The notes: a model not told the origin generated them from the sequence alone. A stretch of 11,442 nucleotides of DNA from Hyphomicrobiales bacterium (GCA_016201085.1 JACQDO010000099.1:1-11442), one strand, 5' to 3'; shown: positions 1 through 6,649, counted from the stretch's first letter. Translations and numbers: made by a program.

Positions 1-423
1 AACGAGATCGCGCGGCGCGCGCGCGGCACTCCGCGCATCGCCGGCCGCCTGCTGCGGCGGGTGCGTGACTTCGCTCATGTCGACGGCGCCGAGCGAATCG
101 ACCGTAAGGTGGCCGACCGCGCGCTCGGCGAATTGGAGGTCGATGCCGCCGGTCTCGACGCCATGGACCGGCGCTATCTGCGCATGATCGCGGAGAACTA
201 CGGCGGCGGTCCGGTCGGCGTCGATACCATCGCCGCCGGCCTGTCCGAGCCGCGCGACGCCATCGAGGACATCATCGAGCCGTTCCTCATTCAGAAGGGC
301 CTGCTGCAACGCACGCCGCGCGGCCGGCTGCTCACCTCGGCCGCCTTCAAGCATCTCGGCCTTGCGGAGCCTGCGCGCAACCCAAGCCAGTTCGGGTTGT
401 TTGGGCAGGACGAAGACGAATAG
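1..423 (+). CDS. ruvB: RuvB, Holliday junction branch-migration helicase (C-terminal part)
   Basis: The reading frame is open from the first base and ends at TAG 421-423, giving the last 140 residues; the N-terminal Walker A and B motifs lie upstream of the window. The first residues ([20 protein letters not shown]) match the RuvB sensor-II region, whose arginine after GTP contacts bound nucleotide. The rest is the winged-helix DNA-binding domain, with the familiar [24 protein letters not shown] and [18 protein letters not shown] segments. RuvB forms the hexameric AAA+ motor that drives Holliday junctions through RuvA during recombinational repair. ruvB just upstream of ybgC and the tol genes is a common alphaproteobacterial arrangement. 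Nothing odd is visible; only the 5' truncation limits the call. Confidence 0.97.
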   Translation, partial: NEIARRARGTPRIAGRLLRRVRDFAHVDGAERIDRKVADRALGELEVDAAGLDAMDRRYLRMIAENYGGGPVGVDTIAAGLSEPRDAIEDIIEPFLIQKGLLQRTPRGRLLTSAAFKHLGLAEPARNPSQFGLFGQDEDE

Positions 424-432
424 AATTCCTGC

Positions 433-903
433 ATGAACCCCCTCGACGGCACGATCCGCGACGGCCGCCACACGCAGCCGGTGCGCGTCTATTACGAGGA
501 CACGGATTTCTCCGGCATCGTCTATCACGCCAGCTATCTGCGTTTCATGGAGCGCGGCCGCACCAATTATCTGCGGCTGATCGGCGCCGACCATCGCGCG
601 CTATTTGAGGCCGCCGAGAAGGAAGCGCCGGGCTTCGCCTTCGTGGTGCGCCACATGGACATCGCCTTCCGCAAGCCGGCGCATATGGACGACGTGCTCG
701 ATATCATCACCACGCCGGAGGAGGTGAAGGGCGCTTCCGTCACTCTCAATCAGAAAGTGATGCGCGGCGAGGACGTGATCGTCGAGGCGCATGTGCAGGT
801 CGCCTTCGTCAGTGGCGGGCGCGCGCGGCCGATCCCCAAGCCGCTGCGCATCGCCATGAAGGCGGATCAGGAAACGGGTGGCGGTTCCGGCGCGCCGGTC
901 TAG
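433..903 (+). CDS. ybgC: YbgC, tol-pal-associated acyl-CoA thioesterase (hotdog fold)
   Basis: The protein has 156 residues, starts at ATG 433 nine bases after the ruvB stop, and ends at TAG 901-903. Residues 18-43 carry the 4HBT/YbgC signature: YYEDTD, then GIVYHASYLRF and ERGR. By comparison with 4-hydroxybenzoyl-CoA thioesterase the second Asp of DTD (Asp25) should be the catalytic residue. The family are small cytoplasmic tetrameric hotdog thioesterases acting on acyl-CoA or acyl-ACP; in Gammaproteobacteria YbgC is linked to phospholipid metabolism and is the first gene of the tol-pal operon. Here it is cut off from tolQ by about 2 kb (ogt, tetR, DUF2852) and appears to be transcribed with ruvB. 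The exact substrate cannot be read from the sequence. Confidence 0.93.
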   Translation: MNPLDGTIRDGRHTQPVRVYYEDTDFSGIVYHASYLRFMERGRTNYLRLIGADHRALFEAAEKEAPGFAFVVRHMDIAFRKPAHMDDVLDIITTPEEVKGASVTLNQKVMRGEDVIVEAHVQVAFVSGGRARPIPKPLRIAMKADQETGGGSGAPV

Positions 904-912
904 ATAGAGGTC

Positions 913-1479
913 ATGACGATCCATTCATTCGCCTTGTTCGACACCGCGATCGGCCCCTGCGCCATCGTGTGGAGCGCGCGCGGCATTTGCGGCGTGCAGC
1001 TTCCGGAGAAGGACGCGGTCGCGACACGCGCGCGGGTGCATCGTCGACACCCGACGGCCACGGAAGCCGCGCCACCTGCCGAGGTTTGCCATGCCATCGA
1101 TGGCATCGTCGCGCTGCTCGCCGGCGAAAAGCGCGATCTGACGGACATCGTCATCGACGACCAAAGTCAAACGGACTTCAACAAACGCGTCTATGCCATC
1201 GCGCGCAAAATCCCGCCGGGCCAGACCATGACCTATGGCGAGATCGCCGAACGGCTCGGCGACAAATTGCTGGCGCGGGCGGTCGGACAGGCGATGGGCG
1301 AGAACCCGACGCCGGTCATCATGCCGTGCCATCGTGTGTTGGCGGCTGGCGGCAAGAGCGGCGGTTTCTCGGCCAGCGGTGGCGTGGTCACCAAGCTGCG
1401 CTTGCTGACCATCGAAGGCGCGCAGCCGGGTGGCCCGATATTGTTCGACGAATTACCGCTGGTCGCGCGCAAGCGCTAG
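913..1479 (+). CDS. ogt: Methylated-DNA--[protein]-cysteine S-methyltransferase
   Basis: The 188-residue protein starts at ATG 913, nine bases after ybgC, preceded by a modest AGAGG ribosome site (906-910), and stops at TAG 1477-1479. It is a suicide repair enzyme that moves the alkyl group from O6-alkylguanine to its own cysteine. The active site is PCHRV with Cys139. Upstream are the family motifs KIPPGQTMTYGEIAERLGD (helix-turn-helix region) and RAVGQAMGENP, in which the Arg serves as the base-flipping finger. Residues 1-90 form the usual variable N-terminal domain. There is no Ada-type AraC or zinc domain, so this is the stand-alone Ogt/MGMT type. The close spacing suggests co-transcription with ruvB-ybgC, two DNA-repair genes flanking a thioesterase gene. 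ogt or mgt would both be reasonable symbols. Confidence 0.94.
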   Translation: MTIHSFALFDTAIGPCAIVWSARGICGVQLPEKDAVATRARVHRRHPTATEAAPPAEVCHAIDGIVALLAGEKRDLTDIVIDDQSQTDFNKRVYAIARKIPPGQTMTYGEIAERLGDKLLARAVGQAMGENPTPVIMPCHRVLAAGGKSGGFSASGGVVTKLRLLTIEGAQPGGPILFDELPLVARKR

Positions 1480-1502
1480 CGCCGTCGACGTGCCTATCGG
1501 AC

Positions 1503-1525
1503 TCATGTTAATGCCATTTACATGA
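1503..1525 (+). promoter_or_regulatory. Palindromic operator over the tetR start codon
   Basis: Bases 1503-1525 are an inverted repeat with 9 of 10 arm positions paired around a 3-base centre; the core at 1505-1523 is ATGTTAATGCCATTTACAT. It matches the palindrome before the DUF2852 gene (2239-2257) at 16 of 19 positions. The tetR start codon (1522-1524) lies inside the right arm. A weak promoter can be proposed with -35 TCGACG (1485-1490) and -10 GTTAAT (1507-1512), 16 bases apart, which would put the transcript start almost on the ATG. The symmetry and duplication are seen directly. That it is bound by the adjacent TetR protein, giving autoregulation, is inference from the habits of TetR-family genes. 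Confidence 0.72.
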
Positions 1526-2175
1526 AATGGGGCAAGGGCGGCGGCCAAGGTCCGCGCGGTTATCACCACGGCAATCTGCGCGAGACTTTAGTGCGCGCGG
1601 CGCTCGCGCTGATCGCGGAGAAGGGCCCGGCCGGCTTCACCTTCGCCGATGCCGCGCGCTGGGCGGGTGTGTCGCCGGCGGCGCCCTACCGGCATTTCCG
1701 CGACCGCGATGCATTGCTCGCTAACGTTGCCTTGCAAGGCTTCGAACGCTTCGCCGCCATGCTCACGACGGCCTGGAACGACGGCAAGCCCGATGTGCTC
1801 ACCGCCTTCGACAATCTCGGCAAGGCCTATCTTGCTTTCGCTCGCACTGAGCCGGCCTATTACTCGGCGATGTTCGAGGCCGGCATCGCGCCCGGCACCG
1901 ACCCGCTATTGCGCGAGGCGGGCGACCGCGCCTTCGCGGTGCTGCGGGACGCCGCGGAAAGGCTGGTGGCGTTGATGCCGGCGCAGGGCCGGCCACCGGC
2001 CTCGATGGTGGCGCTGCACGTCTGGTCGATGACGCACGGCATCGCCTCTCTGTTCGGCCGCGGCGACGCAGCCCGCCGCTCGCTGCCGATGCCGCCGGAG
2101 GAATTGCTGGAAGCGGCGGTGCTGATCTATCTGCGCGGGCTGGGATTACCGGGCGACGCGGGCCCGCCACGCTGA
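1522..2175 (+). CDS. TetR/AcrR-family transcriptional regulator
   Basis: The protein has 217 residues. Residues 14-66 are the TetR DNA-binding domain: YHHGNLRETLVRAAL opens helix 1 and AGVSPAAPYRHFRDRDAL holds the recognition helix and following turn. The C-terminal ligand/dimer domain contains HVWSMTHGIASL (about 166-177), typical of the WHG-type TetR C-terminal families; the ligand cannot be predicted. ATG 1522 is the only ATG, GTG or TTG in this frame after the ogt stop that precedes the helix-turn-helix, but no Shine-Dalgarno lies upstream and a palindrome covers the start, so the mRNA may be nearly leaderless. A matching palindrome stands in front of the next gene, which makes the DUF2852 gene the most likely target together with tetR itself. 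Confidence 0.9.
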   Translation: MKWGKGGGQGPRGYHHGNLRETLVRAALALIAEKGPAGFTFADAARWAGVSPAAPYRHFRDRDALLANVALQGFERFAAMLTTAWNDGKPDVLTAFDNLGKAYLAFARTEPAYYSAMFEAGIAPGTDPLLREAGDRAFAVLRDAAERLVALMPAQGRPPASMVALHVWSMTHGIASLFGRGDAARRSLPMPPEELLEAAVLIYLRGLGLPGDAGPPR

Positions 2176-2210
2176 AGCCAACCGCTTGCCCCCATCCGAT
2201 CCGTCCCTAC

Positions 2211-2257
2211 TTGACAAGGAGAGCGGCCCGATTTAGCTATGTAAATGTTATTTACAT
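2211..2257 (+). promoter_or_regulatory. Promoter -35 and TetR-type operator before the DUF2852 gene
   Basis: A perfect -35 hexamer TTGACA lies at 2211-2216, 36 bases after the tetR stop. The -10 is not clear; TAGCTA (2234-2239) is at the right spacing (17 bases) but is a poor match. Directly after it, 2239-2257 is a perfect 19-base palindrome, ATGTAAATGTTATTTACAT, with 8-base arms and a 3-base centre. It would cover the expected transcription start, a classic position for a repressor. It is nearly the same as the palindrome over the tetR start (1505-1523). The palindrome is seen directly; promoter function and TetR binding are inferred. Confidence 0.75.
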
Positions 2258-2273
2258 TCACGCGAGGTCGACA

Positions 2274-2699
2274 ATGCCAATCACCGCAAAGCTCGACGAA
2301 TACGGCAAACCCGCCTGGATCGCTCTGATCGTGCTGGGATTCATGGCCTGGTGGCCGCTTGGCCTTTGCCTCCTCGCCTTCACCATCGGGAGTGGACGAA
2401 TGATGGGGTGCTGCGGATCTCACGGCGGCCATAGCCGCTTTCAAGACAAGATGGAGCGCAAGATGGACTGGATGCGCACGAAAATGAGCGGCGGGCCCTG
2501 GAATAACGCGCCGTCGAGCGGCAACCACGCCTTTGATGAATATCGCGCGGAAACCTTGCGCCGGCTGGAAGAAGAACAGCGCGAACTCAAGGATTTCCTC
2601 GAGCGGCTGCGCTTCGCCAAGGACAAGACCGAGTTCGACGCCTTCATGGCCGAGCGCCGCAGCCGGCCACAGCCGCAATCGCCGCCGCAGCAGGCCTGA
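2274..2699 (+). CDS. DUF2852 family small membrane protein
   Basis: The start is placed at ATG 2274, six bases after GAGG (2264-2267); an upstream in-frame TTG (2211) would run through the promoter and operator and is rejected. The product has 141 residues. Residues 14-38 are one hydrophobic segment with the GFMAWWPLGL pattern typical of DUF2852. Next comes a short Cys/His cluster (MMGCCGSHGGH, 43-53), then a charged region, and then the family's most conserved part, FDEYRAETLRRLEEEQRELKDFLERLRFAKDKTEFDAFMAERR (87-129), predicted as a helical coiled coil. The C-terminus is Pro/Gln-rich. The family is known from alphaproteobacteria and has no established function. The palindrome in its promoter suggests repression by the upstream TetR protein. 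Confidence 0.85.
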   Translation: MPITAKLDEYGKPAWIALIVLGFMAWWPLGLCLLAFTIGSGRMMGCCGSHGGHSRFQDKMERKMDWMRTKMSGGPWNNAPSSGNHAFDEYRAETLRRLEEEQRELKDFLERLRFAKDKTEFDAFMAERRSRPQPQSPPQQA

Positions 2700-2726
2700 A
2701 TTTCGCTGAGTCTGCCCCTGCGTGAG

Positions 2727-2765
2727 GGCCGTCCGCCTTCCCCGAGGCGGGCGGCCTTTGCGTTT
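2727..2765 (+). terminator. Rho-independent terminator after the DUF2852 gene
   Basis: An 11-base-pair GC-rich stem (arms 2727-2737 and 2746-2756, with one G-T pair) closes an 8-base loop and is followed by TTTGCGTTT. It lies 28 bases past the DUF2852 stop. The T tract is interrupted, so efficiency is uncertain. It would separate the tetR-DUF2852 unit from tolQ and implies that tolQ has its own promoter in 2766-2914. Confidence 0.72.
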
Positions 2766-2775
2766 GCCGCCGCCG

Positions 2776-2794
2776 CTAACCGATCCTTAACCAT
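2776..2794 (+). promoter_or_regulatory. CtrA-like box upstream of tolQ
   Basis: CTAA (2776-2779), seven bases, then TTAACCAT (2787-2794) differs by one base from the CtrA full-site consensus TTAA-N7-TTAAC known from Caulobacter and used in other alphaproteobacteria. It lies 120 bases before the tolQ start, in the region that must contain the tolQ promoter given the terminator at 2727-2765. Further on, AGCGCT occurs twice four bases apart (2799-2804 and 2809-2814), and a TTGACG (2848-2853) could serve as a -35, but no convincing -10 follows it. A similar box precedes pal. Binding by CtrA is inference. Confidence 0.42.
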
Positions 2795-2914
2795 AATCAG
2801 CGCTGTTTAGCGCTCTAACCAGGGGCTAGGCGCCCTAGTTTGGCCATTTGACGGGGTATTCGTTTCGCTTAGCCCGCCCCGACAGCGCACACGACGTGCC
2901 CAAAGGATGCACCC

Positions 2915-3628
<714 letters not shown>

Positions 3629-3716
3629 GCGCATGATCCCGAAAAGTGGGTACCGGTTTCCCGCCTTCGCGAAGCCCGCTTCGGCGGGCGAAGGAAGGTC
3701 GGATCAGATCATGCGC
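3629..3716 (+). repeat. Palindromic repeat, family A, with a nested hairpin (tolQ-tolR gap)
   Basis: The element is 88 bases long and begins on the base after the tolQ stop. Its ends are the 10-base inverted repeat GCGCATGATC (3629-3638) and GATCATGCGC (3707-3716). The outer parts match the shorter copy at 6371-6419, including the shared CCGAAAAGTGGG and ACCGGTTT. About 40 bases (3660-3699) are extra here and replace the element's usual inner arm; they fold by themselves: CCTTCG/CGAAGG (3664-3669 with 3689-3694) outside and CCCGC/GCGGG (3675-3679 with 3684-3688) closing a TTCG loop. This element type is familiar from Hyphomicrobiales genomes. In mRNA it would form a stable structure between tolQ and tolR. 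Confidence 0.85.
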
Positions 3717-3730
3717 AAGGGAAGATAGTC

Positions 3731-4177
3731 ATGGCAGCCAATGCCGGCACGCCGGTCATCGGGAAAAGGCGGCATCACCGTCAGCGGGTGATGAGCGAGA
3801 TCAACGTCACCCCGATGGTCGACGTGATGCTCGTGCTGCTCATCATCTTCATGGTGTCGGCGCCGCTATTGACCGTGGGCGTGCCGATCGATCTGCCGCA
3901 GAGCCAGGCCAAGAGCCTCGACCAGGACAAGGAGCCGCTGACCCTGTCGATCAACGACAAGGGCCAGGTTTTCCTGCAAAATGCCGAAATCGGCGTCGAG
4001 GATCTGGTGCCCAAGCTGCAGGCGGTGGCGCAAGCGCGCGGGGGAACGGAAGCCCGCGTCTATCTACGCGGCGACAGAAAAGTGGATTACGGGACCATGA
4101 TGCGGGTAATGGGGCGGCTGTCGTCGGCCGGCTTCCATCGCGTCGCGCTGGTCACCGAAGTCGAGCAGGGCAAGTAA
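3731..4177 (+). CDS. tolR: TolR, Tol-Pal motor subunit
   Basis: The 148-residue ExbD/TolR family protein starts at ATG 3731, with AAGGGA at 3717-3722, and stops at TAA 4175-4177. After a basic cytoplasmic N-terminus (KRRHHRQR) comes the signature INVTPMVDVMLVLLIIFMV, a single transmembrane helix (about 29-50) holding Asp31, the equivalent of the proton-carrying aspartate (Asp23 in E. coli). Residues 58-148 are the periplasmic domain, with the VPIDLPQSQAK start and the VYLRGDRKVDYGTMMRVMG segment typical of the family. It works as a dimer inside the TolQ pentamer. The gap to tolQ (102 bases) is filled by the repeat, while the gap to tolA is two bases, so tolR and tolA are probably translationally linked. 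Confidence 0.97.
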   Translation: MAANAGTPVIGKRRHHRQRVMSEINVTPMVDVMLVLLIIFMVSAPLLTVGVPIDLPQSQAKSLDQDKEPLTLSINDKGQVFLQNAEIGVEDLVPKLQAVAQARGGTEARVYLRGDRKVDYGTMMRVMGRLSSAGFHRVALVTEVEQGK

Positions 4178-4179
4178 CC

Positions 4180-5031
4180 GTGTTTCGCAAGTCCGCAGCG
4201 ATATCGGCCGGCCTGCACGCGGCGGTGCTGCTGTGGGCGCTGCTGTCGTTTTCCGGCAAGACCTTCGAAGTCACGCCGGCGGAATCGCTGCCGGTCGATC
4301 TGATCAACGACAAGGATTTCTCCGAACTGACCAAAGGCGCCAAGGATGCGCCCAAGGTCGAACCGCCCAAGCCGGTGGTGGAGAAGAAGGCCGAGGAGCT
4401 CAAGCCGGTCGAGGAGATCGCGCCCAAACTCACCGAGAAGAAAGAACTCAAGGCGGAACGCGAGCAAAAATCCGAGCCGAAGAACGATCAGATCGCCGAC
4501 AAGCTTAAGAGTCAGGACGAGCCGAAGAAGGATGCCAAGGCCGAGCAGAAGCAGCTGCCGCAGAAGAAGCCGCCGCAGAAGCAGCAGCCGAAATTCGACG
4601 CCGACAAGATCGCGGCGCTGCTTGACAAGCGCGCGCCCGAACGCCACGCCGCCACCGGCGCGGAGCCCAATTCGGCGCCCTCGCTCGGCACCGCCGCCGG
4701 CAGCGCCGCCCAACTGTCGGCCTCCGAGCTCGATGCGCTGCGGCGGCGGCTGATGGCGCTGTGGAATCCGCCGGTCGGCCTGCAAGACGCCGAGCGCTAT
4801 CAGGTCATCATCCGCATCAGGTTCAAGCGCGACGGCACGCTGGCCGTCGGCCCGCAGGTGATCACCAGCGGCAGCGGCGCGCGCTACGAGGCGATGCGCG
4901 ACAGCGCGGTGCGCGCGGTCTTTGTCGGACAGCCCTACACCATGCTGCGTCCGGATCACTACGAGATCTGGAAGGAAATCGACTTCACCTTCGACACTTC
5001 ACAGATTTTCCAAGATATGTCCACGAGATGA
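4180..5031 (+). CDS. tolA: TolA, periplasm-spanning Tol-Pal coupling protein
   Basis: The start is GTG 4180, two bases past the tolR stop, with AGGG (4167-4170) as a weak ribosome site; no better start precedes the membrane anchor. The protein has 283 residues in three domains. Residues 6-24 are the single inner-membrane helix, which in the family engages TolQ/TolR. Residues 45-150 are a Lys/Glu-, then Pro/Gln-rich stretch with many EKK, PKK and QKK repeats, the extended periplasmic stalk. Residues 182-283 are the TonB/TolA-type C-terminal domain ([17 protein letters not shown], then IRFKRDGTL and a final beta strand region) that meets TolB and Pal. The stalk is shorter than in E. coli TolA (421 residues). 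The stop overlaps the tolB start as ATGA. Confidence 0.94.
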   Translation: MFRKSAAISAGLHAAVLLWALLSFSGKTFEVTPAESLPVDLINDKDFSELTKGAKDAPKVEPPKPVVEKKAEELKPVEEIAPKLTEKKELKAEREQKSEPKNDQIADKLKSQDEPKKDAKAEQKQLPQKKPPQKQQPKFDADKIAALLDKRAPERHAATGAEPNSAPSLGTAAGSAAQLSASELDALRRRLMALWNPPVGLQDAERYQVIIRIRFKRDGTLAVGPQVITSGSGARYEAMRDSAVRAVFVGQPYTMLRPDHYEIWKEIDFTFDTSQIFQDMSTR

Positions 5032-6371
5032 TTAAGCGAATGACCGACAGTTATGGTTCGTTGAATCGCCGGCGCCTGCTCACCGGCGCCGGCGCCGGCG
5101 CGCTTGGTGCGCTTATGCCGCGCCTGGCCGCCGCCGCGCTGCGCGTCGACATCACGCAAGGCAATCCGCAGCCGATGCCGATCGCGCTGTCCGAGTTCCT
5201 CGCCGGCACGCCGGGCGAGGGCGAGATTCCGCGCAACGTCACCGCCGTGATCGGCAACAATCTGCAGCGCAGCGGTCTGTTCGCGCCGATCAATCCGCAG
5301 GCCTTCACCGAAAAGATCACCAACAGCGACGCGGTGCCGCGCTTTCCCGACTGGCGCGTCATCAACGCGCAGGCGCTGGTTACCGGCCGCATCACCAAGC
5401 AGCCCGACGGGCGGTTGAAGGCGGAATTCCGGCTATGGGACGTGTTCGCCGGCACGCAGCTCGACGGCAAGCAATACTTCACCACGCCCGACAACTGGCG
5501 GCGCATCGCGCACATCATTTCCGACGCGATCTACCAGACGCTCACCGGCGAGAAGGGCTATTTCGACAGCCGCATCGTGTTCATCGACGAGACCGGCCCG
5601 AAGGATCGCCGCGTCAAGCGGCTCGCCATCATGGATCAGGACGGCGCCGGGGTGCGCTATCTCACGCGCGGCGACGATCTGGTGCTCACCCCGCGCTTTA
5701 ATCCGTCGACGCAGGAAATCACCTACATGTCCTACGGGCAGGGCGAGCCGCGCGTCTATCTCTTGAACATCGAGACCGGCCAGCGCGAGATCGTCGGCAA
5801 TTTCCCCGGCATGACCTTCGCGCCGCGATTTTCCCCCGACGGCCAGCGCGTGATCTTGAGCCTGCAGCAGGGCAGCAACGCCAACCTGTTCGTGATGGAT
5901 CTGCGCTCCAAGCAGACCACGCGGCTCACCGACACGCCGGCCATCGACACTGCGCCGTGCTATTCGCCGGACGGGCGCAACATCAGCTTCGAGAGCGATC
6001 GCGGCGGCAGCCAGCAGATCTACGTCATGCCGGCCAGCGGCGGACCGGCGCAACGCATCAGCTTCGGCGAATGCCATCATTCGACGCCCGTGTGGTCGCC
6101 GCGCGGCGACTACATCGCCTTCACCGGCCAGGCACGCGGCAAATTCTCCATCGGCATCCTCAAGCCGGACGGCTCCGGCGAGCGCGTGCTCACCGAGGGC
6201 TTCCATAACGAGGGGCCGACGTTCGCCCCGAACGGGCGGGTGCTGATGTTCTTCCGCGACCAGGGCGCCGGCCCTTCGCTGTTCACCATCGACATCACCG
6301 GGCGCAACGAGCTCAAGGTGCCGACACCGAGCCTTGCCTCCGACCCTGCCTGGTCGCCGCTGTTATCATAG
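5028..6371 (+). CDS. tolB: TolB, periplasmic beta-propeller protein of Tol-Pal
   Basis: The chosen start ATG 5028 overlaps the tolA stop by four bases (ATGA), implying coupled translation; ATG 5040 is an alternative four codons in. The product has 447 residues. The leader contains NRRRLLTG (13-20) before a hydrophobic Ala/Gly stretch and an Ala-rich likely cleavage region (34-37), resembling a twin-arginine signal. Residues 41-185 form the N-terminal domain ([16 protein letters not shown]-like region). Residues 190-447 are the propeller, with PD40-type blade motifs FNPSTQ, FSPDGQ, YSPDGR, WSPRGD and FAPNGR. TolB binds Pal and, through its N-terminus, TolA, switching Pal between peptidoglycan and TolB. 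The stop's last base is the first base of a palindromic repeat. Confidence 0.96.
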   Translation: MIKRMTDSYGSLNRRRLLTGAGAGALGALMPRLAAAALRVDITQGNPQPMPIALSEFLAGTPGEGEIPRNVTAVIGNNLQRSGLFAPINPQAFTEKITNSDAVPRFPDWRVINAQALVTGRITKQPDGRLKAEFRLWDVFAGTQLDGKQYFTTPDNWRRIAHIISDAIYQTLTGEKGYFDSRIVFIDETGPKDRRVKRLAIMDQDGAGVRYLTRGDDLVLTPRFNPSTQEITYMSYGQGEPRVYLLNIETGQREIVGNFPGMTFAPRFSPDGQRVILSLQQGSNANLFVMDLRSKQTTRLTDTPAIDTAPCYSPDGRNISFESDRGGSQQIYVMPASGGPAQRISFGECHHSTPVWSPRGDYIAFTGQARGKFSIGILKPDGSGERVLTEGFHNEGPTFAPNGRVLMFFRDQGAGPSLFTIDITGRNELKVPTPSLASDPAWSPLLS

Positions 6372-6419
6372 CGCATGATTCCGAAAAGTGGGCACCGGTT
6401 TTCGGATAAGATCATGCGC
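6371..6419 (+). repeat. Palindromic repeat, family A, short form (tolB 3' end)
   Basis: This 49-base element begins at the last base of the tolB stop codon. The ends are GCGCATGAT (6371-6379) and ATCATGCGC (6411-6419), a perfect 9-base inverted repeat. Inside, CCGAAAA (6381-6387) pairs with TTTTCGG (6399-6405). It is the simple form of the element that carries extra sequence at 3629-3716. It could act as a 3' hairpin for the tolB message; the stem is not followed by a T run, so it is not a standard terminator. Confidence 0.85.
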
Positions 6420-6455
6420 CAACTAAGAATACGCGCCGACAACAAGTCGCCTTAA

Positions 6456-6474
6456 TTTACCGGCTCTTAACCAT
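6456..6474 (+). promoter_or_regulatory. CtrA-like box upstream of pal
   Basis: TTTA (6456-6459), seven bases, then TTAACCAT (6467-6474) differs by one base from the CtrA consensus TTAA-N7-TTAAC. It lies about 175 bases before the pal start, inside a 278-base gap that is long enough to hold a separate pal promoter. The box before tolQ (2776-2794) has the same TTAACCAT half-site and the same seven-base spacing. I could not identify convincing -35/-10 hexamers next to it. CtrA binding is inference from the match alone. Confidence 0.4.
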
Positions 6475-6521
6475 CAGAAACGGTTTACGCGGTTCCGACG
6501 GTTTTTTGGGGCTGAGCAAGG

Positions 6522-6541
6522 TTCCATCAAGGTTGATGGAA
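6522..6541 (+). promoter_or_regulatory. Perfect 20-base palindrome in the pal upstream region
   Basis: TTCCATCAAGGTTGATGGAA has two perfect 9-base arms around a GG centre, 108 bases before the pal start. It could be a binding site for a dimeric regulator, though with only two bases between the arms a hairpin is less favourable. It follows a run of six T (6502-6507) and precedes a second loose inverted pair, TTAAC (6549-6553) and GTTAA (6563-6567). No known operator is recognised. Confidence 0.4.
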
Positions 6542-6649
6542 GGTTCGCTTAACGAAGGCCCTGTTAAACGAGAGGGATGCGCGCGGTCCCCCAACCGGAT
6601 CGCGCTTCAGTCAATTCTCCGCTCAGTGCGCGAGTATGGAGGCACTGGA

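Noticed and set aside
1091..1106. Perfect 16-base palindrome ATGCCATCGATGGCAT inside ogt
   Set aside because: It lies in coding sequence (His-Ala-Ile-Asp-Gly-Ile), has no second copy in the window and no promoter nearby; probably chance.
2211..2273. Upstream TTG start that would lengthen the DUF2852 protein by 21 residues
   Set aside because: It would make the -35 hexamer and operator coding sequence; ATG 2274 has a well-placed GAGG and gives the family's usual N-terminus.
3646..4179. In-frame upstream extension of tolA through the repeat and tolR
   Set aside because: This part is an out-of-frame reading of tolR and the repeat; GTG 4180 gives the membrane anchor at the expected place.
4087..4959. 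290-codon open frame on the minus strand opposite tolA
   Set aside because: The Leu/Arg-rich repeats are the reverse reading of the Lys/Glu/Gln-rich TolA stalk.
6506..6649. Upstream in-frame start for pal
   Set aside because: It would put 48 residues before the lipoprotein signal; ATG 6650 has a strong GGAGG and gives a proper signal peptide and lipobox.
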